A program made the position numbers and the translations under genes. Below the pieces are notes generated by a model. It was given only the letters and a program-made list of their open reading frames with translations. It had not been told where the DNA came from and made no database searches. Below are positions 24,101 through 35,569 of a DNA stretch of 64,000 nt, in pieces (position 1 is the first letter of the stretch; the number at the start of each line of letters is the position of its first letter). This DNA comes from Dendrobium chrysotoxum (Eukaryota > Streptophyta > Magnoliopsida > Asparagales > Orchidaceae), in assembly GCA_019925795.1 (NCBI GenBank), contig CM034307.1:36605201-36669200 (forward strand), in the 5' to 3' direction.

Positions 24101-25516
24101 GAATCCCTTTCAAGTCTCAAATCAACTCATAATTATGGTTTAAACATGCTGCAAACTTTAGCCAATCAAATCAAAGTGGAATTGACCAAGTCAAATCACC
24201 AAGTTTGGTCAAACTTCCATGTTTTGGTCCTACCATCACATACACCATTGTGGGCTCCAAAAATTCGGCCCCGGCCTCCGCCCGACTTCTACTTTTTGAG
24301 GGGGGATTTTTAACGATTTAAGTTCCGAGGTAAATTTTGGAAGGCAAATGAGATAGTAGATAAGACACTACCCAGAGATTTCGCCCTCATTTTGCGAGGA
24401 CTTTATGATCTGAGTTCTGGTTTCCTATAGGCGCAAGCCCCTATAGTTAATTACCCCTCCCGATAACGAGAAAGAACTTTTGATTAAGGCTAGTCGTCAA
24501 TCAGATACGTAAAGGTACGAATTATCTGGCATATAGTAGCAGCAATGGGTTGAAGGTTTGAAAGTTTGAGAATTTGGAAGATTGAAAGATTTTGAGATTT
24601 CATATTTAAAATTGGAAATGTCACCATCTTGCACTTAAAGCGGATGGAGGGGGAATGGATGATAGACCCGATCAAGATCCCATGGTTCCGTCGTCCCGGG
24701 CCATCGTGGTCCCTGGTCTACTTAGTCAGAGGAGGTAGTCGACCCAACCTGACAGAAGGATCCTTGTCGGCAGCCATGGGTTGCTTCATCCAAGGGTACC
24801 TTGTAGACCTAGGGGGGAATATTTGTCTAAGGGGACAAATTTGAATCCACCTTAGCTAACAGAGGGCTTTGTGCCCTATCGATCATATCCTATTGATTCA
24901 TATCTCAAGGATTTGATGCCATTGGGGAGCATACGGGCTCTGGCCATAACCATAATATAATGGAGCCATTTGGCGGCAACCACCTGGTTCAGAGGGCCCC
25001 GAGTCATAACCGTTTATCCTGCAGTGCCATTTGGCGGCGAAACTGCCGGTTAGAGGACTCGTGCCACGTCCTTGCTGGCAGGAGATTATTTGAGAATGGA
25101 TCCTAGTGATATCTTCGACTAGGTATTAGCTCTATGTGAGCTGAAGTAGTTTTCATATTTATCCACCTCGGCAAACTGTTGTGGAGGGTGGATGTGTTTT
25201 GCTTTGAGTGATTAATGGATGAGTTTCAATTTTAAACATTTAAGAATTTAGAATTTTTGGGATTTTTGGAGATTTGGAGTATTTTTGATTGTGTGGGAAT
25301 TTGGGTGGCATTTTGAAATATTTGAAATGGACCCCTCCGGTTGATATTTTCATTCAACACGGCCATCATCGGGGTGTATGGGGTCATTTATATTTTATTG
25401 ATTGGACCCTGTCGACTCTATCTACTGGTCGATAGAGGATCGGGTTTTGTAGGTTTTGGACCTTTGTTAGTGAATTCTCTTGATTATAGACCTTGAAGGC
25501 CTAATATGAATGTATA

Positions 25517-25557
25517 AAATAAATATCTCGGTCGATCTCACGACCGCATATTTATTT
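25517..25557. repeat. Stable hairpin in the LTR
   Basis: Arms AAATAAATATCTCGGTCG and CGACCGCATATTTATTT pair with one mismatch around a 6-nt loop. The same hairpin is in the other LTR at about 41,822-41,862. It resembles in style the four hairpins of the 3' region. Confidence 0.75.
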
Positions 25558-25927
25558 AAAGGTTCGAGCCGTGTCGACTCCTATCTACCAGTATAGGAGG
25601 ATCGGGCTCGAACTAGAATTCACTGATTGACCCACGCAGCATCCCTAGACATCACGTGAGTACCAATAACACGCTCGTCGGGGCCCATACAGGTGTTTGG
25701 GGGCATTTTATAATTATTTATTGAACCTTGTCTACTCCTATCTGCTTGCATAGGAGGATCGGGTTCAAATCTATTGACCCGCGCAGCATCCCTAGACGTC
25801 ACGTGTATACCAATAACACGCTCGCCGGGGCCCATGCGGGTTATGATTATATTTTCCCCTTTTAGTGTACCTATGTGTATACAAATTAGAGTGCACATGT
25901 GCGGGGGTATTCTTGGAATATTTGTAC

Positions 25928-26245
25928 ACGCCTTCTGTCTGCTTGTACGAAGGTTTCAGATCCGGTGGCGTAGCGCTGGGATTTCATTTGGGAATTTGTA
26001 AGCCTTCTGTCTGCTTGCATGGATGTTGCAGATCCGGTGGCGTGGCGTTGTAACTTGTAGACGCCTTCTGTCTGCTTGTATGAGTGTTGCAGATCAGGTG
26101 GCGTAGCGCTGGGATTTCATTTGGGAATTTGTACGCCTTCTGTCTGCTTGCATGGATGTTGCAGATCCGGTGGCGTGGCGTTGTAACTTGTAGACGCCTT
26201 CTGTCTGCTTGTATGAGTGTTACAGATCCGGTGGTGTAGCGTTAT
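25928..26245 (-). repeat. LTR tandem array, alternating 72/61-bp units
   Basis: ACGCCTTCTGTCTGCTTG (one copy lacks the first two bases) starts near 25,928, 26,000, 26,061, 26,133 and 26,193. Spacing alternates 72, 61, 72, 60, so the true period is a dimer of about 133 bp. The same array is in the other LTR at 42,233-42,550. Frames through it are repeat artefacts. Confidence 0.85.
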
Positions 26246-27620
26246 ATGATCTCCCCCACTGCTGTTTGTAGGCAGGTAGATGTTTTCATTCATGGATTGG
26301 AATTGACTTCAGGATACTGCATTTACTGAAGTCTTTCTGTATCTACCCACGAGTAACATATTGAACATATGTCTATATTCGTAGAGAGACCGTATGTATT
26401 GTAGATCTTTCAAAATTGTTTACAGATATTGTGTGTATTTATTTCCACAAGGAGTTCTCTGTATTTATGATATACCCACTGTTGCTATCCACAAATATTA
26501 TATTATTTACCACTGCTTGTAAGGGATATTCATGTTCACTATAATCTCCTAAATGTGCTTATAGGAGAATCGTTGTACTTGCATCATGTCCACTTTTCAC
26601 CAATCTCAGGTGGTATGATGATTGTACTTGCTTATAGGGATGGGTCTGCCACCCTAAGACAACTGTCATTGGTTTGTAAGGGACTAATATACTTGCTTGA
26701 TGCTGCACTATTGTAGACTGTAAGAGTATCGTAGTGTTCACCGTATGCTGCATATTGATCGCTATAACTTTCCAGTGTTTCTTGCATTTGTTTGACATTG
26801 GAATGTTACTGCTTGTAGGAATGTCATTTAATAGTGTTTGCATTCCAATCATCATGACGGCTCTTTGACATTTGTTGGAGATTTCATGTCATAGCTTATA
26901 GGTAGAAACTTTTATTCCTTTGTAAGCAAGTTGTACTTAGAGTTCCTTGTTTGATACAAGTTCAATTCGAGTCCTTCGTATGTGTTCATTGCAAGTCTTC
27001 TATACATGCCCATGAAAGGATGTTCATATTCATTGCATGATCCTTGTAGTAACTTGTAGGTATACTATTGTACATTATAGGAACATCATGTATTTGTCTG
27101 CATTACATCTCTTCTGTTGTTGCTTACAAGTACACTTCTTGTATATGACCGTTAGTGGGTTATCATGCTCATTATAGTTTTGCAATCACTTCAAGTCACC
27201 AAAGATATTGAATTTCAATATCATTTGCATATCGCTCAAATTTCTTATCTTTCAAGTTTGATTTGAGTCCATGCTCTTGTTATCCAAATCAAGTTTAAAT
27301 GTTCAAATTATGTACAAGTTCAGCTCAACCTCTATGTTCCCTGCTGTCCAAGAGTTTTTAAGTTTGGCTCATTGTTGTTCATTGTCACTTGTTTGAGTTC
27401 AAATCCATTTAAAATCTATTTCATTGTTCATTTCAAATTATTTTGTTGTTCACTTCAATCCAATCCAAGTCTTGTTCATTTGAGTTTGAGTTCTAGTCCA
27501 AGTCTTCTGCTCTTGAGCTCAAATAAGTCCAGGTACAGTCTTAAGTTCACCCGAAATTTCGGCAGCATTCCGGCATCTCCCCCGTTTAGGGGAAATAACG
27601 GAAAACTGGGCCTTTCCCAC

Positions 27621-28002
27621 CACGCTTAAGAAAGCGTGTATGGTAGGTGCCCACTTTCGAGGACACCGCGGCCGTGTAAAGTCTTCAATCCCCCACCACG
27701 CTTAAGAAAGCGTGTATGGGTCTTCGACGTACCTGAAAAAAAAAAGCATTTGTTTCCCCGCAGGTACAGAGCCGCATACGGGTACTTAAAATTGTCCCCA
27801 CCACGCTAAGAAAAGCGTGTATAGGGCCTACCCGCCTCGTCGTAGGTGTCGCACCGGGTTCCCTTCCCACCACGCTTATGAAAGCGTGTATAGGCGGTTT
27901 GCCGGCTCGACACGAACGCCGAGGATAGGATTTTGAGGTGATTACCCGCCTCGTTGTAGGCGCCGCACCGGGGTCCCATCCCACCACGCTTATGAAAGCG
28001 TG
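27621..28002. repeat. Five CACGCTT-loop-AAGCGTG hairpins in the LTR
   Basis: 18-bp hairpins such as CACGCTTAAGAAAGCGTG occur at 27,621, 27,697, 27,802, 27,871 and 27,985, each inside a CCCACCACGC...GCGTGTATRGG frame. Spacing is 69-114 bp. The other LTR has the same five (43,926-44,308), with the first mutated in its left arm. Confidence 0.85.
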
Positions 28003-28129
28003 TATAGGTGGTTTTCCGGTCCACCGCGAACTTTGCGAGCGAGAATCTAAGTTAGAAAATTATAGCTTTGCAAGCGTCGAGGTTGGCACGTGGACCGAGG
28101 CAAGGGAAGAGAAGCTTCTTGCATTTCTC

Positions 28130-28470
28130 TTTCTTTATTAATTATAATTAACCGTAATTAATTATAATCAATTAAAATTAATTATAACTAATTAATAATT
28201 AATTGCTGTTAATTATAATTAATTATAATATACTAATTAATTATAATTAATATCAATCATTTATATTCAGTTATAACTTTTAATAATTAATAATAATTAA
28301 TCATAGTTAATAATAATAAATTAATAATTATGATTAAATATAATCAATAATAATTAATTATTATTAATGACATTAATTGTGATTAATGGTAATTAATCAC
28401 AATTAACCATTTTAATAATATTTAATTATAATTAGTTATACTTAATTATAATTAGCCCTAATTATGAAAG
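28130..28470. repeat. TTAATTA-rich tract in the LTR
   Basis: Almost pure AT built from TTAATTA, TAATTATAA and similar overlapping words. The other LTR (44,436-44,755) has an equivalent tract about 18 bp shorter. Such tracts can act as matrix-attachment-like DNA; nothing in the sequence proves that role. Confidence 0.7.
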
Positions 28471-29442
28471 GATTTAAGCAGGATTAACATTAAATCTTAA
28501 TAACAGGACCTAGGAGGGAATTAGATCTCACAGAGAATTAAATCCCCTGTTTTCCTCTCTCTGGTTCAGTGGCTCCACGGGATTTGGCCGAAGAAGCACC
28601 GAATGGGAGTAAGTTAGAGCAGCTCCTAGTCGTTGCTTCCGTTCAAAATGCCGTAACTTCCGATCCTATAGGAAGAATCGTCGGAGAAGGGGCGAAGTCG
28701 AAGGCGTCGGGCTAGGGCAGCTTGGCTAGAGGATTTGGTGGAGACAGGCAGTCGGTAAGGGAGCTGGGATCGGAGGATTTCACGCGCAAGCCTGGAGGAG
28801 TTCGGTCGCAGGAGGCTAGGGCAAGAGTCGGGCTAGGGGTTTCGGCTACTTGCGGTTTGCTTGCGAGAAGAAGGGGAGGTGGAGTCGAGAGCTATGGGAG
28901 CTTCGGTTGGCTTCAGGAGTTCGGAACTGGTGGGATCGGAGGGAGGCTTCGGGAGTTCTGCGTGTGGGAAGGTCGGAAGCTTGCGGGAGTTCGGTTATGG
29001 AGGTCAGTAGTGGGAGAAGCAGGCGTCGGGTCCGATCGAAGGCAACCGGGAGAGGTCGGAGCTGGCAGGGGTTCGGGCTTGGGAGGAGAAGTAGTGGAAG
29101 AAGCGAGAAGGTCCTGATGGGAGCTCCCATTTGGTGTCGTATTTAACGACATGTGTGGGGGCTCGATCGAGGCGAGCTCGCAAGATTTGCGGGAAGTGAT
29201 GCGAACGGCGCCGAATCGGCGGGACTTTGGCAGGAATCGAGGATCCGACGGGCAAGGTATGACTTTGAGTTTTTTTTTTTTAATTTCATTTTGTTGCTTT
29301 GTCTTAGCTGTAGAGTATAGTTGATATATTTGCTCTCGATACAGTAGAGATCGGTGGGATAGTGACAGAGCACTTCGTACTTAGGTCTCTAGAGCGTCAG
29401 TTTGTAGGTCGATGTTAGTAGGTAACATTGCTACTCACCGCA

Positions 29443-29452
29443 TTCTTCTTTT
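29443..29452 (-). promoter_or_regulatory. Polypurine tract of the Tat-like element
   Basis: On the coding (minus) strand this is AAAAGAAGAA, directly followed by TGCGG, the start of the 3' LTR. This is the expected primer for plus-strand DNA synthesis. The TG start and the weak inverted match to TGTGG at the other LTR end support the boundary. Confidence 0.65.
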
Positions 29453-29591
29453 ACCGTCATCATGTGTAGACGTGATATTTCTATCACTTTTACTGATTGT
29501 ATCTTGCTCAGATTGTATCTTTGCTGATGGCACATTCAATTTATGGAGACTCTTCTATTCTTCCCTCCTTTAACTGTATTTCGGCAAGAAA

Positions 29592-31213
29592 TTTTAAATA
29601 TTTATTTGGGGATCTCGGCATGCGGCTCGATGTCGACCCAAATAAATATTTAAAATGCCCCCAGTCTTTAGGGACATTTGTAGAAGTCTTTCAGGATACT
29701 TCTTTTCATAGCTTTGGCTTTCCTGAGATTTTGATTCCTTCTGTCCTGTGCTTTATTCTGCGGACATTGATGGAGAATTATCTGATTTGTCTTCATTGAC
29801 TTGTCAGAAGATTTGTACCTTCGACCCTTTGCATCTAGCTTTGGCGGGCTTGATGAAGGATAGATGCCGGTGACCTAAACCCTTTAGGTTTGTTTTAGGT
29901 CGGTGGCGGGAAGTCATCGGTCCAGAGCTTTGTGCATAGCGGACTTGTTGATGACGGAATCCTCTTAGTTCAGCTTTAAGCTTTTCATGAACTTTGGGAT
30001 GATTTCTTCGGTCCTTTGCTTTATGCTTTGATGGACTTGTTGAAGAAGAATTCCTTCGATCCTAGCTTTGTGCTTTATGGATTTATTGAAGGATTTGTAG
30101 GTTTTGGACTTGATTGATAGTACCAAATATATGTAGTATCTTGATCCTTAACCACTTGAGAAGACTTTAATCTGAGTCACTTGAGTTAATCAGATTGGGC
30201 AAGCTGGGATTTGACAGCTCTTCGTCCTCTGGTTGCTGAGATGGGGGTTCCTCTACTGCGGCCTTTCTTATGGCGTATTGAGTAGATGGAGCTGCCAGAG
30301 ATCCGGCCATATTTGGGCGTGTTGGATCCGACCTCTTACACCCATTCAGGCTTCAGACTTGAGCTAGGGGAAGTGTGCTTCCCAATGCTGATTTTGCTGA
30401 AGTTGATAGATTTTGAGTCTTCCTTTGTGGTTGAAGATTTAGAGCCTACGCGAATTTGGTAATTGCTCGAGATATCTCCTTCCTACTGGAACTTTGATTC
30501 TCCGGTCGTTTGGGAGAATTTGATTGACTACGATCACTTGAACTTATCGAGTCAAATTTGCCTTCGTACTTCCTACAGTCCCTACTGACGGGTTGACGAA
30601 GTGGGGGTTCCGCTACTACAGCCTTTCTTATGGCGTGTTGAGTAGACGGAGCTGCCAGCGATCCGGCCATATTTGGGCGTGTTGGATCCGACCTCTTACA
30701 CCCACTCGAACCTTAAGCTTTAGGCTGCTGAAAGACTTCAGGTTGTTCTGGCTCAATTTATTAGAGTGTGTAGTTGCAAAAATCTCTTTATGATCTTTGA
30801 AATCTTGGTACGTTGGAGAAGGTGGTGTCTCAATCTTTTGAAGCTCACCTGCATATACTTTGAAAAGAATTCATTGTATTCTTCAGTATAAAAGAATATT
30901 TGCGTTGGTTATTTTAAATATTTATTCGGGGATCTCGGTATGCAGCGCGATGTCGACCCGAATAAATATTTAAAATGCCCCCTGTCTCGCAGGGACATTT
31001 CAGAGTAGAATAAATTTGAGATTTTGTGATTTTAAATATTTATTTGGGGATCTCGGCGCGTAGCGCGATGTCGACCCGAATAATTATTTAAAATGCCCCC
31101 TGTCTCGCAGGGACATTTCATAATGGAGTAAATTTAAAATTTTATGGTTTTTTAAATATTTATTTGGGGATCTCGGCATGCGGCGCGATGTCGACCCAAA
31201 TAAATATTTAAAA
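29592..31213 (-). repeat. Four 64-nt hairpin repeats in the 3' untranslated region
   Basis: Copies lie at 29,592-29,655, 30,912-30,975, 31,030-31,093 and 31,150-31,213. Each has arms TTTTAAATATTTATTTGGGG and CCCAAATAAATATTTAAAA around a GATCTCGGCATGCGGC-like loop of about 25 nt. The last three belong to a tandem of about 118-120 bp that also includes a GCCCCCTGTCTCGCAGGGAC word. They lie between the pol stop (31,349) and the polypurine tract. Confidence 0.85.
30238..30715 (-). repeat. Pair of ~118-bp repeats, 360 bp apart, in the 3' region
   Basis: 30,238-30,355 and 30,598-30,715 share GGCCATATTTGGGCGTGTTG, GGATCCGACCTCTTACACCC and neighbouring words with few differences. Open frames across them are short and unrelated to known proteins. 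The rest of 29,453-30,900 shows no coding content I recognise. Confidence 0.75.
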
Positions 31214-31348
31214 TGCCCCCTGTCCTGCAGGGAGATTTTGAAATGCATTCTTGCAACACAAGAGAATTTCAAAATGTAAAAATGTAAAGTGTATATAGAT
31301 ACGCATGAAATACATAGTACATCAAACATAATATTTCTTTGAGCAATC

Positions 31349-32700
31349 TTATGCATTGTACTTCTTCAGGTGTCGACCGTTGATCGGCGGCATTGGCCTC
31401 TGACCGTGCAGATCGATAAGCTGGTAGGCTCCTCCTTGGTACACCTTCTCGATAATAAAGGGACCCTCCCAATTGGATACGAATTTATCACCAATCTTTC
31501 GGTGAGGGATGACTGGCCTTCTCAGCACCAGGACCAATTCCCCTTCCTGAAAGGACCGAGGGCGCACCATCCGATCAAATGACTTTGCCATTCTTCCTCG
31601 GTAAATTTCTAGGTTTTGTTGGGCTTGCAATCTAACTTCGTCGAGTGCATCGAGCTCCTCCATTCTTAGGCGAGCATTCTGCTCTTGAGTAAGCTCGTTC
31701 TGGATAGCGACCCGAAGAGACGGTAGTTCAACTTCTAGTGGCAAGACGGCTTCAGCCCCGAACACTAGTGAATAGGGAGTGGCTTTGGTTGGTGTTTTGT
31801 AGGTCGTACGATACGCCCACAATGCTTCTGCCATCTTTGTATGCCATTCTCTTTTATTCTTGGTGAGGATCTTCTTCAATAATTTCACTAACGTCTTATT
31901 GAAGGCCTCAGCCAGACCATTGGCTCTTGGGTTATATATAGACGAATACCGCCAGTCAATCTTGTGACGATCTATAAACTTGTAGATTTTCATGCTTTTG
32001 AATGCTGTGCCATTGTTTGAGTTCACGCGGCGTGGTACACCGAATCTGTAGACGACGTTGTGGGTAAAGAAGTTGATCACGTGCTCGGACGTAACTTCCC
32101 TGAATGGTGCCGCTTCTGCCCACTTAGAAAAATAGTCTGTTGCTGCCAGTATAAAGTGGTGCCCTGCCGATGACGGCGGATCTATTGGCCCAATTATGTC
32201 AGTGCCCTAACATTCAAATGGCCAGGATGCGATTGTTCGGTGCAATGGATTTGGTGGTTGATGAATAACATCACCATGAATCTGACATTCGTGGCACTTC
32301 TTAGCGTGGTTGATACAATCTCTCACCATCGTAGGCCAGTAATAACTCATTCTTTTAATTTTAGCGGCCATCTTGGGACCTGACTGGTGTGCTCCACAGA
32401 GTCCTTCGTGAACTTCTGTCACCACTTTATCAGCTTCCTTAGTCCCTAGGCACCTTAGCCACATTTGATCAAAAGCCCGCCGATATAGCGTATTATTGAC
32501 AAACATGTATCGTAATGCTCTTTTTCTGATTTGTGTAGCCAGAGATTTATCTGTTGGAAGTTTGCTTTCCTTGAAGTAGTCGACGAATGGTTGCCTCCAA
32601 TCGTCTTCGACTTCAACATCTAGGCAATCCAACCACGACTCTGAGAATCTACCAGTTCTTCGTCTTTTTACTGCTGGACGTTCCCCTAGCTGATTTTTAA
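31349..32700 (-). pseudogene. int: Tat-like integrase with stop and catalytic Asp-to-Asn change
   Basis: Integrase inserts the cDNA ends into the host genome. The zinc-binding HHCC module is visible (His887, His894, Cys925, Cys928 in the numbering of the 953-codon frame). A TAG at 32,207-32,209 then separates it from the catalytic core. The core has Asp in TDIIGP (about 32,198-32,200) and Glu in NGLAEAFNK. The second triad residue, normally Asp in [ST]-D-N-G-T, reads Asn (codon AAC, 32,015-32,017). The C-terminal part continues to HLKKYNA and stops at 31,349, with no chromodomain. The stop and the substitution are each explained by one G-to-A change on the coding strand. Confidence 0.85.
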
Positions 32701-35569
32701 TAGTGATTTGTTGGGGATGTTGAGGATCGACCGGGGTTGCATCCTGCTGGCTTGAACCTTGTATTCCCTCTGCCTGCGGGAATTGTAGGGTTACTGGCTC
32801 TAAGACTCGGCGGTTTTCAACCGCAATGAATATAGGTGGCCTCTTATCCTCATTTGCAAGTTCCTTGGCCAGTTTAGCTAGACAATCTGCTTTTGCATTC
32901 TGTCCTCGAGGAACCTGAGTCATCCTGACATTCGGTATTTGTTTTAGAAGCTCAAGAGCTCGTCGGTGGTAGTGGGCCAATTCAAGTTTGCAAATCTTGT
33001 AAATGCCCAGAACTTGATTTATTACAAGTTGAGAGTCACCGAAAATTTGGAGATCTGTGATTTGGACATCAATTGCAATCTCCAGTCCTGCTATTAGAGC
33101 TTCGTATTCGGCTTCATTATTGGTCCGAGGTTCCGTTAAACTGAACGAGAATCTCATGATACCTCCCTCGGGTTCTATGAAGACGAGACCGATGCCGGCT
33201 TGGGCCTTTGCAAGATTTGGAGGCTTGGGAGACTTGATAGATGATGCCCCATCAAAATACATCTCCCAAAATGGTAGCTTTTCTTCTTCATCAACTTGCA
33301 TAATTTGTTCATCGGGCAAATCATCATTCAACGGAGAATCTGCAGGGATTGGATGTGCGGCGAGAAAATCTGCCAAAGCTTGTCCCTTTACCGCCTTCTG
33401 TGGCATGTATACAATATCGAATTGTAGTAATAGTACTGCCCACCTTGCTAAGCGACCTGTCAACGCTGGTCTTGTCATCAAGAACTTAAGCGGATCGATC
33501 TTCGATATTAAGGTGATTTTGTGAGAGAGCATATAGTGGCGGAGTTTCTGGACTGCAAAGATCAACGCCAGGCAATGTTTTTCAATCGGAGAATAACGTA
33601 TCTCTGCTCCGATTAATCTCCGACTGATATAGTAAAGTGCATTTTCTTTGCCCTCTTCATTATGCTGGGCCAACAATGCTCCGAGGGACTCTTCCAATGC
33701 AGCTGTATACAGTATAAGAGGCTTCCCCGGAATTGGCGCTGCGAGAATGGGTGGATTTAACAGATATCTTTTGATGCTATCAAACGCTTCCTGGCACTCC
33801 TCATCCCATTTGAAGCGAACATCCTTCTTCATTAGTTTGGAAAATGGTTGGCACCTACCCGACAGATTCAATATGAATCGTCGAATGAAAGCCAGTTGCC
33901 CTTGCAAGGAACGGAGTTGACGGAGGCTTCTTGGCGGTGGCATCTCAATGATCGCCTTGATTTTGTTGGGATCGACTTCTATGCCTCGATGACGAACGAC
34001 ATAGCCAAGAAATTTACCGGAGGAGACCCCGAAAGCACACTTAAGGGGATTCATCTTTAGGTCAAACTTCCTGATTCTTTCAAATATGATCCTCAGGTCG
34101 TTTAAGTGATCCTTTCGGTCTATGCTTTTGACAACAAGGTCATCTACATAGCATTCGACCTTCTGATGTATTAATTCATCAAAGATATGGGTCATTGCCC
34201 GCTGGTAAGTGGCACCAGCGTTCTTCAATCCGAAGGGCATGACCGTATAGCAGAAAATGCCGATGGGCGTTCTGAATGACGTATGCCTTTCATCCTCAGG
34301 AGCCATCTTGATCTGGTTGTATCCTGACGATCCATCCATAAACGAGAACATATCATAATTTGACGTGTTGTCTACTAGGAGTTCGGATACAGGCAGCGGA
34401 AAATCATCTTTTGGACACGCCTTGTTGAGGTCCCGAAAGTCGATACAGATACGAATCTGTCCATTCTTCTTCTTCATCGGGACGATATTGGCGATCCAGT
34501 CAGCGTATTTCTCTTCACGGATGAAGCCCGCTTCTATGAGCTTTTTGGTTTCAGCAATCACCTGTTCTTCAATCTCCAATCTCATTCTTCTTGGAGCTTG
34601 TTTGACGGGTGCGACATCCGGTTTGATTGCCAACCTATGAACTGCTACCTCAGGGGATAAGCCAGGCATTTCAGCATATGTCCAGGCAAAGCAATCCCTG
34701 AATTCACAGAGGAGTTCTTTTATCTCTTCCACCTGATCTTCTGGCAGAAGGGAACTAATGAAGGTTGGGCGAGGGTCATCCTCGGTTCCCAAGTTGACTT
34801 CTTTTAGCTCGTCCATAGTGGCTGCCTGTCCACCATCTTCAAGCTCTTCTAGTGCAGGCTTGGCCTCTAGAGGCTGATCATCATAATCATCAACTTCATA
34901 GACCTCTTCATCAGACTCGTTATTGGGTTCAACTTCCCTGCAAGTGATGGCTCGGCAAGTCTCCTTCCGGATGCATTTTCGCCTGACGAATCCAATACCT
35001 TTATATGCATTCATCTCCTTCCGTCGCATTGGACGTGGATTCCTTCCATACCAGAGACTTAGGCACATACGAAGTTGTCGCTTGGGGGTGGGAACATTGA
35101 TCCACTTTCACAACAATCTTTGAATACCTTTGGTATTAAACCTAGGTAGCCTCGTAGGTAGTAATTCTTCAGAATCAATGAAGACATGGTCACAATCACG
35201 ATTCACTTCTTCATCCTTTCCTACGGAGTAGAATATATTCCCTGACTCGATCCCCTTTCTGATTGGAGGCAGATAAAGGGTTACAAGTTCTTCAACTTTA
35301 TGCACATCTCGTTGAATTATTTCTTTAAAATACTGTAGGGGAATACGAGTGACTACGAGCACGCTATCTGAGATTGACAGGCTATCTATTCTTCTAGAGA
35401 ATACCTCTTGTATCGTGTTCATATAGATAGAGTCGTAGTCATAGTCATCATTTGAATATGCGACCTCCCTACTCCATTCGTCCATCGAACGACATACCCT
35501 CTGGGATTTTGCAGGGGTGACATTATCTTCATCTGTGTCGCTCCCAAGGTGAGGTACGCGTTTCTTTCT
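31349..35569 (-). pseudogene. pol: Tat-like pol (RT, RNase H, archaeal RNase H, integrase), broken
   Basis: One frame runs from 35,569 to 31,349, interrupted by TGA at 35,108-35,110 and TAG at 32,207-32,209. The 953-codon middle part (35,068-32,207) shows RT at about residues 140-370, with SFMDGSSGY (catalytic Asp 246) and YVDD (307-310). A classical RNase H at about 450-570 appears degenerate at its first catalytic Asp. An archaeal-type RNase H follows at about 602-740, with Asp606, Glu652, Asp678 and Asp728 all present. The integrase is described separately. RT and RNase H copy the element RNA into DNA in cytoplasmic particles. Dual RNase H marks the Tat clade. Gag/protease upstream is in another frame, overlapping between 35,419 and 35,569. 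Confidence 0.9.

Larger units (their letters stand above)
24249..29442 (-). repeat. 3' LTR of the Tat-like element, 5,194 bp
   Basis: Plus-strand left end TGTGGGCTCC. The right end is placed at 29,442, where ...CTCACCGCA (minus strand TGCGGTGAG) abuts a pyrimidine run that is the polypurine tract on the coding strand. It contains a 72/61-bp repeat array, five CACGCTT hairpins, a TTAATTA-rich tract and a GC-rich end. Many long frames in its GC-rich part (28,720-29,255) are open on both strands and are not called as genes. Confidence 0.85.

Noticed and set aside
25928..26245. CRISPR-like regular spacing
   Set aside because: The whole unit repeats, spacers included, in a plant LTR. This is an ordinary tandem array.
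28722..29255. Several open frames of 76-131 codons on both strands, repeated at 45,009-45,623
   Set aside because: They lie in the GC-rich end of the LTR, are open in many frames at once, show no domain, and are explained by low stop density. I treat them as LTR sequence.
32207..32209. Pol stop as a deliberate read-through site
   Set aside because: It falls between integrase domains, where no programmed stop is known, and one transition explains it.
33057..34640. Plus-strand frames of 90-155 codons
   Set aside because: Antisense shadows of the RT and RNase H frame on the minus strand.
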